Below, piece by piece: positions 12,201 through 23,323 of a stretch of DNA of 64,000 nt. The stretch lies in the NCBI RefSeq assembly GCF_020360975.1, contig NW_025408671.1, positions 2,976,001 through 3,040,000 of the forward strand. Reading direction: 5' to 3'. The DNA comes from Hirsutella rhossiliensis (Eukaryota; Ascomycota; Sordariomycetes; Hypocreales; Ophiocordycipitaceae). The stretch's first letter is position 1. The number at the start of each line of letters is the position of its first letter. The notes beneath the pieces were generated by a model. That model worked only from the letters and a program-made list of their open reading frames with translations, had not been told where the DNA came from and made no database searches. Made by a program: the position numbers and the translations under genes.

Positions 12201-13675
12201 CGACGGACTACGGATACCGTGCCCGTAGTCGAGCCAAGGGAGCGCGGCGCAAGGGACGAGACTGAGTGAGCTCGGGTGCAGATGACAGTTCTCGTGTGCC
12301 CTTGGGCGATTGGGTTGATTCATCACATTGCCGTGCTCCACGCATGAATATCCGTCCATCCATTCCCATTCCCTCCATTTAATTACTGGCATTCCCCTCA
12401 GTGCTGGGCCTGGCAATCAACGGGGGGGAGGGGCATCTCCACTGTAAGCCCACCGCACACACCCACTGTAGAGTATACCCACTGTAGAGTACCTACACCA
12501 CTTGACAGTGACAGCCCGCGGCGCTATTTCCAGTGCAGTCAGTCGGTGGTGACGCTCACGGACCCTTTGGGTCGGCACCAGGGCTCCTTGCCTTGCTGCT
12601 GCTGCCATTGTCACGGAAGAGCCTCACGAGAAAAGGCTTGACCATGATCCTCGGAGGGACGTGCGGGCTGGCATGGCTGGAGCTTGATGAAGCTCACTAC
12701 TCCAGCCCCCGTGCAACTCAACTGGAAGATGCATCTATAAGTTACCAAAAGGCAGGGGAGAAGACGAGACTGACACGTCGTTTCCCAGTCTTATTACTTT
12801 GAGAAATCTCTCTTCTATCGATCACTCTGTCATTGCCATTCACTCGCAATACTCCGTACAAACGGCGCCCTCGCCCTCCGCCACGTTTGTCTTGCCTCCC
12901 CCCCCCCCGTCTGTCTTGCATCGTCTTCTACTTTCCATCTTCTCCCCCTCTCCGCGCCAAAGCCAAAGCAAACAGTCGTGCCGGGGCCCAAGTTACTCTC
13001 TCCCTTCTTGGGCTAACACTCCCTCCCCTTCTCTCCACCCCCCAAGCCGCAGCAGCAAGCAAGGGTGGTACCGTACCTAGATCTTGGTGTGGCCAGCCCT
13101 TGTCCATCCTTCTCCTATATCTCCCCTTGCCTCTCGCTCTCTCCCCGCCCGTCTTTCTCGATTATATATCTCTCTCTGTCGAATCAATAAAAGATCCTGC
13201 TGTAACCAAAGGGAAAAGAAGGGGGAATCACGCCCCGTCGACGAACCTCAGCCCCAACGACTAACCCACTTTACTGTACCCCCTTGGTGGACTCATCACC
13301 GTCGCCATCATCGTCATCATCATCACCACCACCACCAAGCCATCCATCTCGCTACGGCCTACGCCTCATCCCCCTCCGGCCGACGAACCAAAACCGCTCG
13401 CACCCTTGCACCTCTGCCTCGCTTCCAACGGCTCCATTCAGAACCCACGCCGCCGCGGACCCGGACTATAGCCATCCTTGCCCTGTGCGACGAGGCCGTC
13501 CCTTGCTGTGTCCGGTGGTGGCTGCGAGTTGCCATCCGCACGACGGCTCATTGGACCCTGTCCGCCATCTTTCCTTCTTCGGCCTCTTCCTCATCCTTCC
13601 CGGCCGCCCGGCTGTCGCACATAAACTGGCGCGGCTTCGGCCCGAGCAGGCACCGGGGACTAAGAAAGTGATACA
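9253..13675. other. Long intergenic region, promoter side of both flanking genes
   Basis: This 4.4 kb stretch separates the ABC transporter start from the 13.7 kb gene. Both flanking genes have their 5' ends here, so it must hold their promoters. Open frames of up to about 200 codons occur (for example 10690-11316 minus and 9703-10308 plus), but they are low-complexity, lack intron structure and resemble no family I know. It contains one exact GTACAGTAC palindrome (10894-10902), a CTT microsatellite, and a duplicated CCCACTGTAGAGTA element near 12464-12495. The last kilobase is pyrimidine-rich, as is common in fungal 5' leaders. Confidence 0.6.
11812..11853. repeat. CTT/AAG trinucleotide microsatellite
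   Basis: About ten near-perfect CTT units lie in the non-coding region upstream of the 13.7 kb gene, with one interruption near the left end. It is a likely length-polymorphic marker. Confidence 0.9.
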
Positions 13676-14893
13676 ATGTGCCTCACCGAGCGCTTTCCGC
13701 GCCACCTCTCGTCGTCGTCATCGTCATACGCTGGTCCCTCTTGTTCCACATCCTCGCCCTCGTACGAGATACGGTCCTCGTCCCTCGGCGCCATGACCGG
13801 CCTCATCCCCCTCGCCCTCGGCACCTCCGACTCGGCCTCCAAGAGTCGCGTCTCCTTTCTCCTCCCAGCCTGCGACGCCCTCCACAGCAAACAGAACACC
13901 ATGTCGCCGCCTCTGAACTCCTCGCCCTCAAGGCCCAAGCTTCCCCGCCTCTCTCCTCCTAGGCCCCCCCGCCGCAAGCTCCCCTCCTCGGCCGCCGAGT
14001 GGACGAGGGCCCTCGACGACGTCAAGAGGGCCTGTCTGAGCAACAGGTACGACGAGTGCTCCTCCCGCTGCCTCGAGATCCTCGACCTCGCGGCACCGGA
14101 CCCGGTAGAGCCAGCGTACTTGGTCTACCTCCGCTTCTACGCCGCCACCGCCCTCGAGGCCCAGGCCAGCAGCCAGCCCTCGCGCCCCCGCCGCATTGCC
14201 CTCCTCCAACAGGCCCAGGCCCACTACCGCGCCGCCTCGCTTCTCGCTGAGCAGCCATTGGCGCCGGGCCTCTCTCGCAACTCGTCCCCCATGCCCAGTC
14301 TCCGCTCCTCCACCGCCTCCGACCTCTCCTGGTCGCCCGTCTCGTCCCGCATGTCTTCGCCCGACCCGTCCTTTGGCTGGCCCGACGACGGCCCCAAGAC
14401 CCCTGAGCCGGCCCCCGTCAAGGCCAAGAAGCGCGTGTCCTTTCGCGACGACGTCGAGCCCTTCATCAGGCCCGACTCCCCCACCCTCGGCTTCGAAAGC
14501 TGGCCAGCCCCGACGCCCTCCCGCCCCGCCTCGCCAGAGTCCATCCTCAAGCAGGACAAGGCTCTGTCGCTCAACCAGATGCCGCCTTCCGCCGCTCCGC
14601 AGCTCACCCGTCTCGTCGAGGTGTCCGATGACCCCTTCGTCGACGCCTCCAGGTCCCCCCGCTACCACAGCCTGCTCGACGGGCTACGTCATGACATGCT
14701 CGCTCGCGTCGCTGCCCTTGACACGACCATCGCCGCTTGCCAGGCTGAACCCGTGTCCAAGCATGAGGAACATGCCGGGGACTTGAAGGCTCGAGCTGAG
14801 CGGCTGCGCACCAACGGATGGCGGCGTCCTCGATTCGATGCCCAGCGCTACCAGACGCTGCGTGAGAATGCCCTGGCCGACCTGGCGCTATGA
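13676..14893 (+). CDS. Conserved-type hypothetical protein, Ser/Pro-rich, with KKRVSF motif
   Basis: A single exon of 405 codons with no stop or splice signal. I do not recognise the family. The first 75 residues are serine-rich and low-complexity; an internal ATG at 13901 (MSPPLNSS...) has a good context (ACACCATGT) and may be the true start, giving a 330-residue protein. After a basic, proline-rich stretch comes a predicted helical segment (about residues 105-175: EWTRALDDVKRAC..., then AYLVYLRFYAATALEAQA), which reads like a short TPR/MIT-like helical repeat. A disordered middle with many SP and TP sites follows, and a helical C-terminus (about 335-405). Around residue 252 the sequence KKRVSFRDDV matches the RVxF docking motif of protein phosphatase 1 partners. 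That match is short and could be chance. The gene lies tail to tail with the CaM kinase gene. Confidence 0.7.
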   Translation: MCLTERFPRHLSSSSSSYAGPSCSTSSPSYEIRSSSLGAMTGLIPLALGTSDSASKSRVSFLLPACDALHSKQNTMSPPLNSSPSRPKLPRLSPPRPPRRKLPSSAAEWTRALDDVKRACLSNRYDECSSRCLEILDLAAPDPVEPAYLVYLRFYAATALEAQASSQPSRPRRIALLQQAQAHYRAASLLAEQPLAPGLSRNSSPMPSLRSSTASDLSWSPVSSRMSSPDPSFGWPDDGPKTPEPAPVKAKKRVSFRDDVEPFIRPDSPTLGFESWPAPTPSRPASPESILKQDKALSLNQMPPSAAPQLTRLVEVSDDPFVDASRSPRYHSLLDGLRHDMLARVAALDTTIAACQAEPVSKHEEHAGDLKARAERLRTNGWRRPRFDAQRYQTLRENALADLAL

Positions 14894-15565
14894 TCGGGTC
14901 AGGCACATGGGCGGCGGGAGCAGCCTCGTCTTATTTCCCTCTACCCCTCAGTATAATGTTCTTCTCCGTCTTTGCTTGCGCTGGAGAAGCATCACAGCGT
15001 CAGCGTCGCTTCTCACCGGCGTCCTAACATGATCCTTCTTGCACATTGTACATTAGCCTCGGAAGGGGAAGCATCCATCGTCCACGGCCGCGCTACCTGT
15101 ATGTATAAACGACCTTGGATGGATGAATGACGCACATGAGAATCGCAAATTACGGGCGTCTTGTCCTCTTTAATCTTATTCAGATGCATACTTCTAAAGC
15201 ATACCCCTCGTCCCCCCTCGTCCCCGTGAGTGTTGCCCATCGCTGCCGACAAAAAAAACATGCCGGCCTCATGACGCTGCCTGCCGATATCCTGGGTTCG
15301 CAAGATAAGTATAAAAAGAAGGGAGGCTCTCCGGGCCAGCTGCCGATATGAAAGACATGCCGGCCTCGCGACGCTGCTGTCAATGTCCCAATTCCAAGAA
15401 TAAATATAAAAAAGAAGGGCGGCTAGCCGGGCCAGTACCTGAGACGATCCAGAGCTTTCCCTCGCAAACTTTGACTTCCTCCCTCCGTCATGCACCGTTC
15501 CGCTAGACAAGCTGTGAGAAAACACACCACCAACTGAAGAGGGCCCGCTTGAAGATCGGAAACGA
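14894..15565. other. Convergent 3' intergenic region
   Basis: This stretch holds the 3' ends of two converging genes, the hypothetical protein and the CaM kinase. No credible gene is present. Its main structure is an imperfect tandem duplication near 15258-15436. Confidence 0.6.
15258..15436. repeat. Imperfect tandem duplication, unit ~96 bp
   Basis: Unit A (from 15259) and unit B (from 15355) both begin CATGCCGGCCTC, continue GACGCTGC, then share an A-rich core TATAAAAA(A)GAAGG and end CCGGGCCAG. The spacing of matched blocks is close to 96 bases throughout. Substitutions and small indels mark it as an older duplication. Confidence 0.8.
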
Positions 15566-17179
<1,614 letters not shown>

Positions 17180-18832
17180 TGCGACGGATGGCGGGGTATC
17201 GAGAAGGCGGTCGCGAGCGCGGGGCGTTGCGGCCGGGGGACTTGGGGCGCCGCAGACAAGAGACGTGATGCTGCTGGCAGGGCGGACGGGGGCCTCGGCG
17301 ACGCTGCTGGAGGAGAGGCGAGGGCGAGCGAGCGACAAGCCGACGGCGATGTCTAAGGCAGGGGACGATGATGGTGAGGTGGGATGTAGGCGGGGGGAGG
17401 GGAGGATAGGCTGGTAAGGGTGAGTAATAAATACGAATCCAGCAACGATATGGTTGTCTACCTTGTCTACCTACAGTACATACCTACCTAGCAAGGCTGC
17501 CCAAGCAAACCCACTCGAGGGTCCGGGGGGCCACAGGCTCCTTTAGTACTGGACACCCCCCTGGCCAGTCAGTGGCCAGTCAGTGGCCAGCCAGCGCTAC
17601 TGTACAGTTACAGCAGAGGCCCCCGCTCCCCTCGCCAGCCCCTCCCTCGCCCCGAGGCCCTGCTGGACAGTAACTACTACCCAGTAATTAGTAGTGGAGC
17701 CAATGACGGTCGAATGGATGATTTCTTGCAGCAGGCACAAAGAGGCTGCGGCTGTGCTCCTACCCCAAAGACGTCTTTTGTCAGGCACCGACTGGTGGGA
17801 CGAGCAAACGTACATACATATAAACCACTGGCACAGGCCAACTGCCGGAAGTGGGGGTGAGTGCATCCGGGGCCCCAAGGCAAAAAGGCGACCGCGCAGG
17901 CCGTGGCTGAGCTACCCAGCCCCAGCAAGTCGCAGTACAGTACCGGTACTCCCCATTTTCTTGTCCTCATGGGCCACGAGGGCCTGCAAATCGGTGTGCA
18001 AATCGCAGTCGTCGGCCATGTCTGCCAGGTACCTAAGGTAGCTCTCGGAGGCCTCGGTGTCCATGTGTCCGGGGGAGCGAAACGGGACAGCGTCAACTGG
18101 AAAACGTCAACTGGACAGCGTCAACGGGACAAGCGTCGCGCCACACGGGATAAAGACATGCTTGCCCAACTCGCCCGTCGCTGTCGGCAGTAAAACCCCG
18201 TACCCGTGCGGCATCCAACGGCCCAGGGAGCATCAAAAGCCAACCCGAAGTGAAAGGATTGCTCCCGACTCTTCCGCCACCCGCCCCGGCTGGAGCCGCC
18301 TCCAGTCATCTGTTTTATCTGTTAACAAGCTGCGCCGGCAAGGCGGATCCCCCTCCCCCAAAAGCGACAGCGGCGGTTCCTCGTAAGGGGGCGGAGGGGG
18401 AAACATTCATCCACTGCCTTATTTGGCCGTCATGGCGCTCGACCTGCGCGGCTAGACTGAGGCAGTGGGGATTCGGCGAATCCGTGCCATCTGCCACCCC
18501 TCCTGTCCTCGCTCAGTTGCTGCCACCTCTCTGCCTGATGCCCTGCGCAAGACGGACAAAAACTCACAGCGTCTGTTATTCGCCACTAACCTGTCCCTCC
18601 CGGATCCCCGACGAGCAGGCGGGATCAAAGTCAATCATTTAAGCTTGGAACCGCCACCGCCCGGAGCCTCCACTTTCGGCCTTGGGGCTTGTTCTTGGCG
18701 CGCGCGCGCGCTCGCTGCCCGGCGTCTTTCATCCTCCTGGGCCTGGCTGCCAACCCCTCAAGGCGAGGCTTCTTCCCAAACTCGCGCTGCACCGGATCCG
18801 CATCGCGAGGACGATGCCCGGCGGCGTCCAAC
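17180..18832. other. Intergenic region between divergent kinase and E2 genes
   Basis: Both flanking genes start here, so this is a divergent promoter region of about 1.65 kb. It contains a tandem (CCAGTCAGTGG) repeat near 17566-17592, repeated CGTCAACTGGA units near 18088-18128, TACCTA-type runs near 17461-17490, and an exact GTACAGTAC at 17935-17943. I see no gene. Confidence 0.55.
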
Positions 18833-19407
18833 ATGGCAACACAGATGCGTGACAAGCGCGTGTCCAAGGAGCTCCAAAAGGCGGGCTTTGGCCTACCCCC
18901 TCTTGCCCGAGATGCAAGCTGACGCCGCGCAGATCAACAAGCATGGGCTGCCTCCCGGCATCGAACTCGTCAACGGCGACAACCTCAAGGAATGGACCCT
19001 CGACATACGCGTCCTCGACACCAACCCGCTCTACAAGGACCAGACCTACCGGCTCAAGTTTCTTTTCCCTGGCTCGTACCCCATAGGTAAGGCCCGCCTT
19101 CCGAGCATGACGAGGCCTCGCGCTGACGTCGGTCGCAGAACCCCCCGAGGTCACCTTTGAAGCAAAACCAAACCGCCCCATCCCCATGCATCCTCACATC
19201 TACTCCAATGGCATCATATGTCTCGACCTCCTGGGGCAACAGGGCTGGAGCCCGGTCCAGAGCGCCGAGAGCGTCTGCGTGAGCATACAGAGCATGCTCA
19301 CCAGCAACTCCAAGAACGAGAGGCCCCCCGGCGACGAGGAGTTTGTTCGAGGCAACAGACTACGGCCGCGAGACATTGAGTTTCTATATCACGACAACAC
19401 TGTTTAA
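18833..19407 (+). CDS. Ubiquitin-conjugating enzyme E2, UBE2W-like
   Basis: A small E2 of 156 residues. It accepts ubiquitin from E1 on a cysteine and passes it to substrates; animal UBE2W modifies protein N-termini. The exons I propose are 18833-18880, 18933-19086 and 19139-19407. The core reads YPIEPPEVTF, then HPHIYSNGIICLDLLGQQGW with the catalytic Cys in IICLDL, then WSPVQSAESVCVSIQSMLTS and a tail ending YHDNTV. HPHIYSNG and the histidine-containing C-terminus are typical of the W subfamily. The first intron is unusual: the frame of MATQMRDKRVSKELQK must jump to INKHGLPPGIEL, and no GT donor lies between them. A 52-base GC-AG intron with branch site GCTGAC solves this and keeps helix 1. 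A sequencing indel in the run of cytosines at about 18893 is the alternative. Confidence 0.88.
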
Positions 19408-20376
19408 GAATAGACGAAGACGATGGGCTTTCGGCGTGGGAGGACCGCGAGCGAGGTGCGAGCCGTCGTCTTGCTATTGCTCGAAAGTTGACACGGGCAT
19501 GGCGAATTTCACCGACTTGAGAGGGAGAGGCTTCGCTTGACTAACCCTTTCCCCCTTCAAGTCTTTTTTTCCCGGACGAGAAGACGGGCTTGCTGTATCT
19601 TATTCCATGGAGCAACCTCTGCCGAATACGCTAGAGAGGGCCCCGCTGATCCATCATGCACGAGGGGACGGGCTCGCACGTCCACTCCAATGGCATCTCT
19701 CTGTCACGAGAGCATGCCTACCGAGCCAAATGTGATGTCTTATGCCCTTGTGGGCGAGAACACACACCGGAGCCGAGGCATGCCGGCATAGAGTCAAAGA
19801 GCCCTGATGCGCATTCATTGACCCGCTCTCCGGAAACAACTCGACGACCGCTTCACTCGGCAGATTCGTCCACGATCATATGTCCACGTCCGACCTAAAC
19901 ATCCACAGCGATGGAATTTCCGTACAACCGCGCAGGTGGCCATCGTAGACAAATTCGAACTGCTTCTGGACGAAGTTGGACGCTGAAGTCGCCCGAGCCG
20001 GGAGCCTTCGCCGTCTGTGATGACGTCGGGTTGGTCGAGGCAGCCGAGGGCGGGGTTCCCCGCCGGGTTGTGCTCCGCTGCTCGCCTACGGGCGTGTCCC
20101 AGGTACCCTGCTCGCTAAAAAGTCCCTTCGAGGCGCTTTTCGGGGCCAGCAGCTTCGTTGGATTGTAGCCCATACATGACCAGACGCCCTCCATGCCCTG
20201 TTCCACCAGGTACTAGAGACAAGGCGTCATTGCGCGTGCTCGAGTGCTCAGGCGCAGCACTTTGGAGCGCCAGCTTGCCTGGGCTGGGCTCCTGGTCATC
20301 CACCCGTTCTGTTTGCCCTCCAAACTCGAGAGCTTCTCTCGTGAGCCCTCCCCATCGACCACAGGTGAGAGCTGTC
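19408..20376. other. Intergenic region, E2 3' end to VPS33 promoter
   Basis: About 970 bp with no gene I can support. Open frames on both strands are short or low in similarity to anything known. An acceptor-like CGACCACAG lies shortly before the VPS33 start, so a spliced 5' leader is possible. Confidence 0.5.
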
Positions 20377-22551
20377 ATGGCGCCTCGCACCGAGTTCAGC
20401 TCCGAGCAGGTCCGGGGCAAAGCTCGCAAGGACCTGCTGTACCTGCTGGAGGGTGTAAGTAAGGCTCACGACGCGACACCAGTGCTTGTCAGGCCCGGGA
20501 AGCTGAACCATCGAGCACACAGGTACGCGGCAAGAAGAACCTCGTCTTTGATCGCACCCTGGTCGGGCCCATCGGCACCGTTGTCAAGGTCGCGACCCTT
20601 CAGGAGTACGGCGTCGACAAATTCTTCATCCTCGAAAACGACAACGTCGACTCGAGTCAGCACAACGTCGTCTTCGTCGCAAGAGGCGAATGCGGCCAGC
20701 ACATCGAGGCCATAGCAGGTATGCCCAGCCACTGACCAGCTCCTTCGCGCCCGCGACAGTGGCTGACAGGCCTTGTGCCCACCCTCCAGCCCAGATCAAG
20801 CGAGTGCAACGCGAAAGCCAGACCACCCATGACTTCCACATCTTCTGGGTCCCCCGCCGGACCTTGGTTACGGATCAGCTGCTCGAGGAAGCCGGCGTGC
20901 TGGGCGACGTCAACATCGCCGAACTGCCGCTCTTCTTCTTCCCGCTCGAAAAGGACGTCTTGTCCCTGGAGCTCGATGATTCCTTTCGAGATCTCTACCT
21001 GTCCAAGGACGTCACGCCCAACTACCTGTTGGCCAGGGCCCTCATGGAGGTCCAGCAGAATCACGGTCTGTTTCCGCGCATCATCGGCAAGGGCGACAAT
21101 GCGAAACGAGTGGCCGACATGCTCTGTCGCCTGCGCCAGGAACTGCTTGCAGGCGAGGACGCCACCGACTCGGGCAAGACGGGCCTCACGCCCAGCACGA
21201 CCAACGAGAGCGTCATCATCATCGATCGAGAGGTCGACTTTGTCACCCCCCTCCTCACGCAGCTGACGTACGAGGGTCTCATCGACGAATTGTTTGGGAT
21301 CCAAAACAACCAGGCCAAGGTCGATACGACTGTCGTCGGGGCACCGGCGCAGTCCTCGGCGGCGACGTCGCAGAGCAGGAAACGGACGATACAGCTAGAC
21401 TCGAGTGACAGCTTATACGACCAGCTGCGAGACGCAAATTTTGCCATTGTCGGCGGCCTACTCAACAAGGTGGCGCGGCGGCTGCAGCAAGTGCAGAGCG
21501 ACTACGAAAGCAAGAACAAGACCAAGACGTTGGCCGAGCTCAAGGAGTTTGTGGGACGACTGCCCGGCTACCAGCAAGAGCACCAGAGCGCGAGGATTCA
21601 TACGGGTCTCGCCGAGGAAATCATCAAGCACACCCGCACCGACCAATTCAAGGGCCTACTGGAGGTACAGCAAAACCTGGCGGCGGGCGCCGACCCCACG
21701 TCCCAGCTCGACGGGATAGAGGAACTCATCGCCCGCGATACCCCACTGCGTGAAACACTCAGGTTGCTGTGCATTTACTCTTGCATATCCGGGGGGGTGA
21801 AGCCCAAGGAGTATGACCAGTTTCGGCGCTTGGTTCTTCACGGCTACGGCTATCAACATATTCTGACCCTGAACAACCTGGAGAAGCTCCAGCTCTTCCT
21901 GTCGCGCTCCTCGCCGCTCGCCGGCATGATTCCGATGACGGGCGGCGCTACGGGGACCGGTACAAAGACGAATTACACGTATCTGCGAAAGCAGCTCCGG
22001 CTGATCGTGGACGAGGTCCAGGAGGACGACCCAAACGACGTAGCATACGTGTATAGCGGGTACGCGCCCCTTTCGATCCGACTCGTGCAGTGTGTGCTCC
22101 AGAAGCAATACCTCCTCTCCGTCACAAAAGGCAACGGTGTCTCCAGCGCAGGCGGCGCGTCGTCCGGGGCAGCGACGCAGGGCTGGCACGGCTTCGACGA
22201 GGCCGTCAAGCACGTGCGCGGACAGACATTTTACGAGCTCCAGAAGGGCGAGGACAAGGCCGTCAAGGCACGGGCATTGCTCTCGGGAAGCGGGCACAAG
22301 CAGACGGTCTTTGTTGTTTTCGTGGGTGGAATCACCTTTACGGAGATTGCAGCGCTTCGGTTCCTGGCCAAGCAAGAAGAGGGTAAGTTGGTCGTCGCAC
22401 AGCCGGGCTACGATTCTGACGCGAGTTTGCAGGTCGACGGAACATTGTCATCTGCACCACATCCATCATTAGCGGCAACAGAATGATGGATGCGGCCATT
22501 GAAAAGGACTCTTTTGCGCAGCCGCAGGCAGGAGCAGGCATCTCGGGCTGA
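20377..22551 (+). CDS. VPS33: Vacuolar sorting protein Vps33 (Sec1/Munc18 family)
   Basis: A 661-residue SM-family protein from four exons: 20377-20454, 20523-20718, 20790-22382 and 22433-22551. Vps33 is the SNARE-binding subunit shared by the HOPS and CORVET tethering complexes and guides fusion at endosomes and the vacuole. The N-terminal part contains KNLVFDRTLVGPIGTVV and FILENDNVD, followed by FHIFWVPRRTLVTDQLLEEAGVLG. The Sec1 core then shows SVIIIDREVDFVTPLLTQLTYEGLIDE, a strong SM-family signature. The C-terminus has the family's TVFVVFVGGITFTEIAALRFLA and, after the last intron, RRNIVICTTSIISGNRMMD. The length fits the 600-690 typical of fungal Vps33. All four exon junctions keep the frame. 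A poorly conserved acidic or serine-rich linker lies around residues 220-240. Confidence 0.95.
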
Positions 22552-23323
22552 GCGGCCGGATGTGCACGACGATGCATACCTTGGCACTCCCTCGGAGCGG
22601 GCTCGATGAATCAGTCCGTCGTCATTTGCGCAACAACCCGGCCCTTGACGAGGGCGCTCACAAGGTTGACCTGGCAGTGGACAGGTGGCCAAAGCCGAGA
22701 ATGTTTGCAGTAACCGTGGCCGTAACGACGGGGATGCACCGCGAGTGGGCGGAATGTACATATATGATAGACCAAGGCCCACCCCGGCGACGGCTGTGAT
22801 TCGGTCATATTGAGCGCACGTGACTGGCCACCTTAGCCCGGCTCTGGTTTCGGGGGCGCTCGAGGGGGGGTCATGGAGGTGGCTGATGGCATCAATTTGC
22901 TTCATTTGGCCGTGCCTAGATGAGCTTTATACCAACCAATTACGCAGTTGAGCCAATTCCCCCCACTCCGGGACAGCGGATGGATAGGTGCCGTCGCGAG
23001 CCGGGCTCACAGCTGCACCGACCGATTGATTACATGTCGATAAGACAGGAGTGTCCTGGTCAGTAGCGCCCGGACGCTTATACTGAGAAGACTCTGAGAG
23101 AGAGGGAGAGAGGGAGAGAGATAGGGAGAGAGAGCGAGAGCGAGAGCGAGCGAGAGAGACGGGGTCTTGCTGGCTGACACGATAGGGCAGACAGGCCAAG
23201 CGGTGAAGGGCGATCCACGATGCCTCTTCCTCTTCAACTTTTCTTGTCGTCGATATTATAACGTAACCCAAGGCACCGAGGCCGACCGGATCCGCGCCCT
23301 GGATAATTGACCCTCACTGGTCA
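22552..23323. other. Intergenic region with GA-rich microsatellite
   Basis: This region separates VPS33 from the demethylase gene. It contains an imperfect GA-rich run (about 23091-23160) and a CACGTGAC element near 22817 that fits an E-box type site. No gene is visible. Confidence 0.55.
23091..23160. repeat. GA-rich imperfect microsatellite
   Basis: Repeated GAGAGA, GGGAGA and GAGCGA units run for about 70 bases in the promoter region of the histone demethylase gene. Confidence 0.85.
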
